Assembly: GCA_025353435.1 (NCBI GenBank)
Contig: JANXQR010000002.1
Span: forward strand, 1-5,028
DNA length: 5,028 nt
Origin: Acidobacteriota bacterium
GTDB lineage: Bacteria > Acidobacteriota > Terriglobia > Terriglobales > Acidobacteriaceae
Direction of reading: 5' to 3'
The notes beneath the pieces were generated by a model. That model was given only the letters and a program-made list of their open reading frames with translations. It did no database searches and was not told the origin of the DNA. This document shows positions 1 to 5,028 of this stretch, in pieces. How positions within the stretch are numbered: the first letter of the stretch is position 1; every line of letters starts with the position of its first letter. A program made the translations under genes and the position numbers.

Positions 1-989
1 CCACGCTGATGGCGACGTCCGCGATCTTCCTGGTGCAGGGGTGGACGGCTCCGGCATTTGGGGCACTCGCGATTACGATTGGCGGCGTAGTGTGCATTGC
101 GGCGTCGAACTCGGGTGATACTTCACAGGATTTGAAGACCGGTTACCTGGTTGGCTCGACGCCGTGGAAGCAGCAGGTTGCGCTGATGATTGGGGTTGTG
201 GTGTCAACCATTGCCATTGGTTTCACGCTGAACGTGATGAATGACGGCCTGCAGCAGTTTCGCGTGGCCTCGCAGCCGTGGAATCTGAACGCTCCGCACT
301 CCGGTGTTGCGGTGCAGAACGATACTGCGCGCATGCCTGAAAAGTTTCCTGTAATTGGCGTAGACAAGACTACGACCGAACACCACAAGGGTGAGTATGT
401 TGTGCTCAATGCGGTTGGGTCATCTGAGCTGGCGGATGGAAAGTATCTTTACTCGCCGGCGAGCGGAAAGATTGAAGTGCAGTGGATCCAGGGCATCGGC
501 AGCGAAAAGGCGGCGGCGCCCCAGGCGCGCTTGATGGCCACGGTGATCAGCGGCATTTTGAGCCGCAAGCTGCCGTGGGGACTGGTGATGATGGGCGTGT
601 TCCTGGTGATTGGGGTGGAGCTGCTTGGTATCCGCTCACTTTCGTTCGCGGTGGGGGCGTATCTTTCGATCGGCACCACGCTCGCCATTTTCTGTGGCGG
701 GGTGGTGCGATGGTTGGTGGAGCAGGCTGCGGCTCGCTCTGGTGGAGAAGCAGACGAAGCGGGGAGCGAGATTTCGCCGGGCTCGCTGTACGCTTCTGGA
801 TTGATTGCCGCGGGCGGCATTGTCGGCCTGCTGGGCGTAGCACTCAAGGGCTATGAGACCACGGTCGGCAAGGGCGACATCCTTAATTTCCCGCACACGT
901 TTCTCGATAACACCGGCGTGTCGGTGGTGGCGTTCATGCTGCTGGCTTACTCGCTGTATTACTTTGCGCGGAAGCCGCTGAAGAAGTAA
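1..989 (+). CDS. OPT-family oligopeptide transporter, C-terminal half (5' end outside window)
   Basis: This is a polytopic inner-membrane transporter of the OPT family, which takes up oligopeptides or metal-chelate peptides by proton coupling; the substrate here cannot be told. The frame is open from the left edge (codons at 3-8 read Thr-Leu before the first ATG at 9), so that ATG is internal. Bacterial members have roughly 600-680 residues, so about half is missing. Numbering from the ATG at 9, the family signature NSGDTSQDLKTGYLVGSTP lies at about 34-52, with KQQ just after. Hydrophobic segments fall at about 15-32, 57-77, 188-207, 210-237, 258-279 and 303-322. A soluble stretch at about 80-180 contains KYLYSPASGKIEVQWIQGIG, typical of the bacterial subgroup. 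The protein ends RKPLKK, a basic tail, with TAA at 987-989. It converges on the receptor gene with an 18-bp gap. The reading frame is intact. Confidence 0.92.
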   Translation, partial: TLMATSAIFLVQGWTAPAFGALAITIGGVVCIAASNSGDTSQDLKTGYLVGSTPWKQQVALMIGVVVSTIAIGFTLNVMNDGLQQFRVASQPWNLNAPHSGVAVQNDTARMPEKFPVIGVDKTTTEHHKGEYVVLNAVGSSELADGKYLYSPASGKIEVQWIQGIGSEKAAAPQARLMATVISGILSRKLPWGLVMMGVFLVIGVELLGIRSLSFAVGAYLSIGTTLAIFCGGVVRWLVEQAAARSGGEADEAGSEISPGSLYASGLIAAGGIVGLLGVALKGYETTVGKGDILNFPHTFLDNTGVSVVAFMLLAYSLYYFARKPLKK

Positions 990-995
990 GCGCGA

Positions 996-1028
996 GCGCT
1001 GGAGCTTCTAGAACAGAAGCTTCAGCGC
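996..1028. terminator. Hairpin at the convergent junction, possible shared terminator
   Basis: The arms GCGCTGGAGCTTCT (996-1009) and AGAAGCTTCAGCGC (1015-1028) are complementary over 14 bp around the 5-base loop AGAAC. The only non-Watson-Crick pair is 1002/1022. It is a G-U wobble in plus-strand RNA but a C-A mismatch in minus-strand RNA, so the stem is complete only for transporter transcripts. It starts 7 bases after the transporter stop. The right arm and part of the left arm overlap the last codons and stop of the receptor gene. Neither side has a U-tract, so a classical intrinsic terminator is not shown. It may instead be a transcript-end stabilising stem, or it may act with Rho. Confidence 0.5.
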
Positions 1029-4000
1029 GAACTGCAGTTGCCGTGATGCGGTGGAGGTTGCGGTCAACACGCCGGCCGTAGGTGAAAGCGCAGCGGCAGC
1101 AGTTGGATTGACCGGCGTGGGGCCTGCGCTGAATACCACTGCATTGGGCGTGGTGAAGTTGGTGTGGTTGAGCACGTTGAAGTACTCGACGCGAAACTGC
1201 GCGCGTAGGGTCTCGTAGACCGTGGCGTTTTTCACCAGAGATAGGTCAACATTCGACAAGCCGGGACCGGTCAACGAATCGCGTCCCGCATTGCCGAATG
1301 TGCCCGCGCTGGGTGCCGAGAATGCCGTCGGGTTGAACCATTGCTCAGGGGTTCTGGAATAGAGCTTTCCGTTGAAGTTGGGATTCAATTGGGGGCGCGC
1401 CGGGTTGCGCGTATCGCCATTTCCGGTGGGGTTGTAGCCGAGTTGTGGAGAAAATGGGAAGCCGGACTGAATCGTCGCGATACCGCTGAGGCTCCAGCCG
1501 CCGACAATCTGATCAGTCAGCGTTGACGCATTCGCAAAGCCGCGGTGTCCGCGACCTACGGGCAATTCCCACGTGCCGCTGATGGCCCCGGCATGTTCCA
1601 CGTTCGTCGCAGCGCGGCCGTAGTCCACCTTGGGATTGCTCGGGAATGAGACGAAAGCGGGCGTGTTGGCGGAGACGCTGGTATTCCAGGCCGAACCGTC
1701 ATCAAGATTCTTCGACCACGTGTAGACTCCGCGCAATTGAAGGCCGTTCGCGTACTGGCGTCGCACGTCCACTTCAAGTCCGTGGTAATTGCCCGAGCCT
1801 TCAGAGACCCAGGAGGTTGAGTTGGCAAGTTTCGGATTGGCAAGAGGTGGGTTGGCCTTGGGCGTAAAGGGATAGTAGATGGTTCCCGAAGGAAGATTCT
1901 CAGCGGCGCACCCTGGGTCGGCGGGGCAGACCACGAAAGCCGGAGTGTTCAGATCTTCAGAAAGAATCTGGTGATAGCCGTGCGACCCAATGTAGCCGAG
2001 CGTGAGCGTGGTGCGAGGCGCAATCTCCTGCTCAATCTTCAAATTCCACGAGAGCACGGTTGGCGTTTGGATGTCGCGTTGCACGTTGCTCGGAGACACT
2101 TTTCCGCCTGTAGCGGAAGCAATGGACAGTGACGGCAGTTTGCTCACGGTGGTGTTGCTGTAAGAGAGCGTGGTGTTGTACGGTGCCGTCTGATCGAGGC
2201 GGTAGTCGAGCGTATCGAGCAGAGCACGATGCATGCCGAAACCACCCTTTACGACGGTCTTGCCTTTTCCGAGGACATCGTAAGCAAAGCCGACGCGGGG
2301 CTCAGGAAGGAACTTGGCGCGATTGTCAGCGAGAGCCGAGTGACCCACTGTCGGTGTGCTGTTGATGACACCGCTTGTGAAGTCGTAGTTGGAAGCGTGG
2401 TCGTGGGCTTCATTCCAGCCATCGGAGGATTCAAAGCGGAATCCGCCGCGCAACTCCAATTCCGGCGTCACCTTCCAGGCATCCTCGACGAAGCCGGCAC
2501 TGAAGAGCGAGCGCCAGCCCAATTCAGTTGACGCGGGAACAATGGTGTACTTCGAAACTGTACCGGCTTCGAAGGCTGCCAAGGTTGAGAACGAGGCCTG
2601 CCCAAATTGATTCTGGGCGAGGAAATCATTCGACTGCAGTTTTTGAAACCATGCCCCGGCCTCTACCTGGTGCTTTCCACGGGTCCAATAAACGTGGTCG
2701 TCAAAGGTGTAGAGATTGCGGGCGGTGGTGTTGTTGCTGCCGGTATTCGCGCCGGCCAGAGTAATCTGCGACGCGCCATTCGATGCTGTGCTGCCGGAGA
2801 TGACAATCGCGCCGACGGGGCCGACCGGGGTCCAGCCGAGCACGGAGCCGCTTACCAGGCTGTTGAAGTAGAAGGCGGCACGGGAGTAGCCCACGCGCAC
2901 GGTGTTCAGAAAGTTGGGAGAAAATACGTGCTGTTCCTGCGCGCTCAGGACTTGCTCGCGCAGGCGCTCGTAGATTGATGAGTAGGGGTTAGCGGTGGGC
3001 GAGGTTGCGTCGCTATCGTCGATCGTATAGACGCCGAAAAGCAGATCGTTAGCGGAGAGATTGTTGTCAATGCGCGCGGTTCCAAAGTCTTCGCGCACGC
3101 GCTGCGTTGGGCTGGAGAAGGCTTCGGCTACTCCGCTCCCCAACTCCTTGGTGCCGATGGGCCACAATGCAAGCAGCGGTTGGACACTGGCCACCGTTGC
3201 CGCGCGCGCCGCCGCATCAGGAACAAACGTCACATCGCTCAATCCGAGGCGCTGGCGGTAGCCCTCGTAGTTGGCGAATCCGAACAGCTTGTCGTGGCGA
3301 ATCGGGCCTCCGAGGGCCGCTCCGAAATCGTTGCGTTGAAACCCCGGAATCTGCGCCTGATCAAAGTAGTTGCGTGCGTCCAATGCACTGTTGCGAATGA
3401 ATTCATACACAGAACCGTGAACCTGATTGGTGCCGGAAGCCGTGATGATGGATACCTGCGCGCCTGTCCGTTTGCCGTAGTTGGCGCCATAGGTATCGGA
3501 CACCACGTTGAACTCACGAACCGCTTCCACGCCAAGCAACTGGCCGCTGGTGCCGCCGGGAGTGACATTGATCAGCGATGCGCCGGTGTACTCAATGCCG
3601 TTCAGCAGAAACAGGTTGTCCTGCGGGCGGCGACCGGAGACGGAGAACATATTTCCGACCGACGAATTCGACGTTCCAACACCGCCGGAGCGTTGCGTGG
3701 TGTAACTCACAGACGCAGGGTTGAGTTGCAGAAGTTGGTCGAAGCTGCGGCCGTTGAGGGGGAGTTCCTTCACCTGGCGCTCATTCACCAGGCCCTGTAT
3801 CTGAAGAGTTGACGCGTCAACGCTAACGGGCGTGTCGGCTACAGTGACTTCCTGCGCCACGGTACCGAGAGGAAGGGTGAGATGCAGATGGATGCTTTGG
3901 CCGACCGTGACCGCGATGGCGGTGCGCTTCAATGGGGCAAAACCGTCTTTCGTAACGGTGACCGAATAGACGCCAACCGGGATGGATGGTGCAGAAAATG

Positions 4001-4238
4001 TTCCATCACCCGCGGTGACCAGATGACGCTCGCCACCCGTCTCCTGATTGTGAATGAGGACCGTGGCGCCATCGACGGTGGCATTGCTCTGGTCCACCAC
4101 ATCGCCGGCAATGGTGCCGCCCACAAGTTGGGCATGGACCAGCGGTGACAGGATCAGCGAGGCAACAAAAACGGCGGAAATTCGAATTCGACTGGGGATT
4201 GCAAGCGGGTAAATGAGATTAAGCCCAAAGAGGCGCAT
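1008..4238 (-). CDS. Oar-like TonB-dependent outer-membrane receptor with carboxypeptidase-regulatory-like N-terminal domain
   Basis: This is an intact 1076-residue outer-membrane beta-barrel of the acidobacterial Oar-like TonB-dependent receptor family. Such proteins import large or scarce substrates using TonB-ExbBD energy; the ligand here is unknown. Residues 1-36 form a signal peptide (basic start, hydrophobic core around 21-31, likely cleavage after LVHA). Residues about 39-122 are a carboxypeptidase-regulatory-like Ig fold (GDVVDQSNATVDGATV, then VGVYSVTVTKDGF). A TonB-box-like stretch, QEVTVADTP, is at 129-137. The plug spans about 145-275 and includes ELPLNGRSFDQLLQL, SGRRPQDNLFLLNG and VREFNVVSDTYGANYGKRTG. 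The barrel follows, with EFIRNSALDARNYFD at 279-293, and ends in FALKLLF, whose terminal Phe fits the BAM insertion signal. The only two cysteines are C771 and C777. The start is fixed by AGGAG six bases upstream and by the signal peptide. No SusD-like partner gene is adjacent. A long 5' leader may regulate it. Confidence 0.95.
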   Translation of the reverse strand: MRLFGLNLIYPLAIPSRIRISAVFVASLILSPLVHAQLVGGTIAGDVVDQSNATVDGATVLIHNQETGGERHLVTAGDGTFSAPSIPVGVYSVTVTKDGFAPLKRTAIAVTVGQSIHLHLTLPLGTVAQEVTVADTPVSVDASTLQIQGLVNERQVKELPLNGRSFDQLLQLNPASVSYTTQRSGGVGTSNSSVGNMFSVSGRRPQDNLFLLNGIEYTGASLINVTPGGTSGQLLGVEAVREFNVVSDTYGANYGKRTGAQVSIITASGTNQVHGSVYEFIRNSALDARNYFDQAQIPGFQRNDFGAALGGPIRHDKLFGFANYEGYRQRLGLSDVTFVPDAAARAATVASVQPLLALWPIGTKELGSGVAEAFSSPTQRVREDFGTARIDNNLSANDLLFGVYTIDDSDATSPTANPYSSIYERLREQVLSAQEQHVFSPNFLNTVRVGYSRAAFYFNSLVSGSVLGWTPVGPVGAIVISGSTASNGASQITLAGANTGSNNTTARNLYTFDDHVYWTRGKHQVEAGAWFQKLQSNDFLAQNQFGQASFSTLAAFEAGTVSKYTIVPASTELGWRSLFSAGFVEDAWKVTPELELRGGFRFESSDGWNEAHDHASNYDFTSGVINSTPTVGHSALADNRAKFLPEPRVGFAYDVLGKGKTVVKGGFGMHRALLDTLDYRLDQTAPYNTTLSYSNTTVSKLPSLSIASATGGKVSPSNVQRDIQTPTVLSWNLKIEQEIAPRTTLTLGYIGSHGYHQILSEDLNTPAFVVCPADPGCAAENLPSGTIYYPFTPKANPPLANPKLANSTSWVSEGSGNYHGLEVDVRRQYANGLQLRGVYTWSKNLDDGSAWNTSVSANTPAFVSFPSNPKVDYGRAATNVEHAGAISGTWELPVGRGHRGFANASTLTDQIVGGWSLSGIATIQSGFPFSPQLGYNPTGNGDTRNPARPQLNPNFNGKLYSRTPEQWFNPTAFSAPSAGTFGNAGRDSLTGPGLSNVDLSLVKNATVYETLRAQFRVEYFNVLNHTNFTTPNAVVFSAGPTPVNPTAAAALSPTAGVLTATSTASRQLQFALKLLF

Positions 4239-4244
4239 GACTGG

Positions 4245-4249
4245 CTCCT
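4245..4249 (-). promoter_or_regulatory. Shine-Dalgarno site of the TonB-dependent receptor
   Basis: On the minus strand, AGGAG lies six bases before the ATG at 4238-4236. It is the only strong ribosome-binding site in the intergenic region and fixes the receptor start. It directly follows the CAACTATTC repeat at 4258-4250. Confidence 0.8.
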
Positions 4250-4458
4250 GAATAGTTGAGTTTCAATGTGTGTCTGATGTTTGTCGGATGAAAAAAACGG
4301 ACCGCGGAGGTTCAGCAACAACAGGTGTGTGCGCGCAACTGGGCGCGGAGCGTGTTGGCTGAATGCCGAATAGGATGAGGAAAGATAGTCAACCCTTGGT
4401 CCTCAAAATTGCTTGTTGGGTGAGAAAATGCAGGCTTGGAGCCGGCAGCGAATAGTTG
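4250..4458. repeat. Direct repeat GAATAGTTG (CAACTATTC on the receptor strand)
   Basis: Exact copies lie at 4250-4258 and 4450-4458. In the receptor direction each follows a CTGTTGTTG block, after 16 bases for the distal copy and 57 for the proximal one. The proximal copy runs straight into the receptor ribosome-binding site. The shared order of elements suggests a diverged duplication of the leader, but nine bases alone are weak evidence. Confidence 0.4.
4312..4392 (-). CDS. Candidate leader peptide ending in Cys-Cys-Cys, upstream of the receptor
   Basis: This short open frame on the receptor strand reads 26 residues if it begins at TTG 4392-4390, ending LRAQLRAHTCCC followed by TGA at 4314-4312. 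A second possible start is TTG at 4338-4336, giving the 8-residue MRAHTCCC. There is no ATG or GTG in frame after the preceding stop at 4467-4465. The longer start has GAGGA about seven bases upstream, a plausible ribosome site, but the same TTGACT could be a promoter -35 element, so the two readings compete. The stop lies 73 bases before the receptor ATG, and a T7 run at 4297-4291 lies between. Cysteine-tract leaders are known as attenuators in mycobacteria. A role in controlling this receptor is inference from position and sequence only. Confidence 0.35.
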   Translation of the reverse strand: MTIFPHPIRHSANTLRAQLRAHTCCC

Positions 4459-4513
4459 CGAAATCTAGCGCGAACAACAACAGACCGTGTGCGCCATGGA
4501 GGCACAACAACAG
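4316..4513. repeat. Three direct copies of CAACAACAG (CTGTTGTTG on the receptor strand)
   Basis: Exact copies lie at 4316-4324, 4475-4483 and 4505-4513. Spacings of 159 and 30 bases are both multiples of three, so all three keep one reading frame, in which the minus strand gives Cys-Cys-Cys each time. The copies at 4316 and 4475 are also followed on the plus strand by similar GTGTGCGC sequence. A given nonamer is expected far less than once in 396 bp, so the recurrence is unlikely to be chance. It may reflect leader peptides, duplication or operator sites. Confidence 0.7.
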
Positions 4514-4542
4514 GTCGTCGGCTGGCTGGATGCAATCTTCAC
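4465..4542 (-). CDS. Candidate Cys-rich leader peptide with two Cys-Cys-Cys runs
   Basis: This minus-strand open frame has 25 residues from GTG at 4542-4540 and carries two cysteine triplets near the end, reading TTCCCASMAHTVCCCSR before TAG at 4467-4465. An internal ATG at 4497-4495 would give the 10-residue MAHTVCCCSR. Neither start has a Shine-Dalgarno sequence. CATAAT, a fair -10 match, sits directly against the GTG but lacks a good -35, so a leaderless transcript is conceivable but unsupported. It is in the same reading frame as the downstream Cys frame and shares the AHT(V)CCC ending, which suggests common origin. It could equally be non-coding repeat DNA or a protein-binding site. Confidence 0.28.
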   Translation of the reverse strand: MKIASSQPTTCCCASMAHTVCCCSR

Positions 4543-4620
4543 ATTATGAAATTAGCATATTTCGTCCTGTGAGGCAACGGGGATTGGGGGATTGCTCCAT
4601 TCTGCGAGCTTGCGCGGCGG

Positions 4621-4626
4621 TATTCT
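4621..4626 (+). promoter_or_regulatory. Possible -10 element for a leaderless threonine aldolase transcript
   Basis: TATTCT fits the TANNNT core of a -10 element and stands eight bases before the ATG at 4635. Transcription would then begin at or next to the start codon. No Shine-Dalgarno sequence is seen before this ATG, which agrees with leaderless initiation. No good -35 is present at 16-18 bases, so the call is tentative. An alternative promoter in the AT-rich island at 4540-4563 is possible. Confidence 0.3.
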
Positions 4627-4634
4627 GAATAGCA

Positions 4635-5028
4635 ATGACGATTGCAACTAGTATTGCCCCCGAGGTTTTAGAGCAACAATTCGGCAGCGACAATTATGCC
4701 GGCATCTGTCCTGAGGCCTGGGTGGCCATGGAAGAAGCCAACCGCGGGTTCGCGCCCTCATATGGCGACGACCCATGGACCGAGCGAGCGTCGAACGCAT
4801 TTCGAGCGCTGTTCGAGACCGACTGCGACGTCTTTTTTGTGTTCAACGGCACCGCGGCCAATTCGCTGGCGCTCGCGTCGCTTTGCCAGTCATATCACGG
4901 CGTGATTTGTGCGGACACGTCGCACGTTGAAACGGACGAGTGCGGCGCGCCGGAGTTTTTTTCGAATGGCTCCAAACTCCTCATTGCCAATTCGCAAAAT
5001 GGCAAGATGACGCCGGGCTCGATTCACG
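4635..5028 (+). CDS. ltaE: Low-specificity L-threonine aldolase, N-terminal part (3' end outside window)
   Basis: This is a PLP-dependent fold-type I enzyme (beta-eliminating-lyase family) that cleaves L-threonine or L-allo-threonine to glycine and acetaldehyde in the cytoplasm. The first 131 residues are visible, out of about 340-360 in the family. SDNYAGICPEAW at 18-29 is the conserved N-terminal motif. PSYGDDPWTERAS at 41-53 and FVFNGTAANSLALASLCQSYH at 68-88 follow; the GTAAN turn is expected to hold the PLP phosphate. In SHVETDECGAPEFFSNGSK (96-114), H97 is in the expected place for the histidine that stacks on the PLP ring. The PLP lysine lies beyond the window. This pattern matches the Pseudomonas-type LtaE subgroup. 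The ATG at 4635 is the only sensible start: an in-frame TGA is at 4626-4628, and the next ATG (residue 32) would remove the SDNYAG motif. It is transcribed away from the receptor gene. Confidence 0.93.
   Translation, partial: MTIATSIAPEVLEQQFGSDNYAGICPEAWVAMEEANRGFAPSYGDDPWTERASNAFRALFETDCDVFFVFNGTAANSLALASLCQSYHGVICADTSHVETDECGAPEFFSNGSKLLIANSQNGKMTPGSIH

Larger units (their letters stand above)
4239..4634. promoter_or_regulatory. Divergent intergenic region between the receptor and the threonine aldolase genes
   Basis: These 396 bp hold no conventional gene. They must contain the promoters for both flanking genes, since the genes diverge. Visible content includes an AT-rich island at about 4540-4563, three in-phase copies of CAACAACAG, two of GAATAGTTG, and four of the hexamer GAATAG, all in the same orientation. 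There is also a run of seven A at 4291-4297 (T7 on the receptor transcript). TTGACT at 4392-4387 on the minus strand resembles a -35 element, but the best partner, TATTCG, is only 14 bases away, so no confident sigma-70 promoter can be named for the receptor. Two short Cys-rich frames on the minus strand are listed separately. Confidence 0.6.

Noticed and set aside
9..11. ATG at 9 as the true start of the transporter
   Set aside because: The frame is open to the window edge, and OPT proteins are about twice as long as the visible part, so this is an internal methionine.
449..847. 132-codon minus-strand open frame opposite the OPT transporter
   Set aside because: It is a Pro/Ser/Thr-rich shadow of the membrane-protein codons; the plus-strand frame carries clear OPT family motifs.
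3180..3812. 210-codon plus-strand open frame antisense to the receptor
   Set aside because: It lies wholly opposite the intact receptor coding sequence, where high GC content creates long antisense frames. It shows no domain and no expression signals.
4368..4392. TTGACT/TATTCG as the receptor promoter
   Set aside because: The -35 match is good but the spacer is only 14 bases and the -10 match is poor. TTGACT also doubles as a possible start codon region of the Cys frame. It is kept only as a note.
4418..4542. Leu-rich reading of the CTGTTGTTG copies in another minus-strand frame
   Set aside because: That frame gives LLLC and LLLF but has no ATG or GTG start in reach and does not end in a consistent pattern. 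Only the Cys frame keeps all three copies in phase with near-identical endings.
4413..4628. 71-codon plus-strand open frame before the threonine aldolase
   Set aside because: It has no recognisable domain and no clear ribosome site, and its composition follows the CAACAACAG repeats (it reads SANNNRP and HNNRSS). It ends in the TGA just before ltaE and is most likely chance.

Overview
The window looks like a chromosomal segment from an acidobacterium (Acidobacteriota, probably the Terriglobia/Acidobacteriaceae group). The main evidence is the large minus-strand gene. It encodes an Oar-like TonB-dependent receptor with an N-terminal carboxypeptidase-regulatory-like domain and hallmark phrases such as SGRRPQDN, EFIRNSALDARNYFD and a C-terminal phenylalanine. 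Acidobacteria carry this family in many copies. Base composition is moderately GC-rich and coding density is high. There is no sign of mobile elements, CRISPR or RNA genes.

Layout. (1) Positions 1-989, plus strand: the C-terminal half of an OPT-family oligopeptide/metallopeptide transporter, cut by the left window edge. (2) Positions 990-1029: an 18-bp convergent gap and a strong hairpin whose right arm lies inside the 3' end of the receptor gene. (3) Positions 1008-4238, minus strand: the intact 1076-residue TonB-dependent receptor. (4) Positions 4239-4634: a 396-bp divergent intergenic region, the most unusual part of the window. (5) Positions 4635-5028, plus strand: the N-terminal 131 residues of a low-specificity L-threonine aldolase (LtaE type), cut by the right edge.

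The three genes do not form an operon: the transporter and the receptor converge, and the receptor and the aldolase diverge. A shared theme of peptide and amino-acid uptake and use is possible but is inference only.

The point most worth a second look is the intergenic region. Read in the receptor's direction, the nonamer CTGTTGTTG occurs three times, always in the same reading frame, where each copy encodes Cys-Cys-Cys. Two short open frames (minus 4465-4542 and minus 4312-4392) carry these triplets near their ends. The second ends RAHTCCC-stop, 73 bases before the receptor start. This resembles the polycysteine leader peptides that act as cysteine-responsive attenuators in mycobacteria. A second direct repeat (CAACTATTC) follows each leader-like block, suggesting the leader may be a diverged duplication. 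Translation and regulation are unproven, and neither frame has an ATG plus a good Shine-Dalgarno site.
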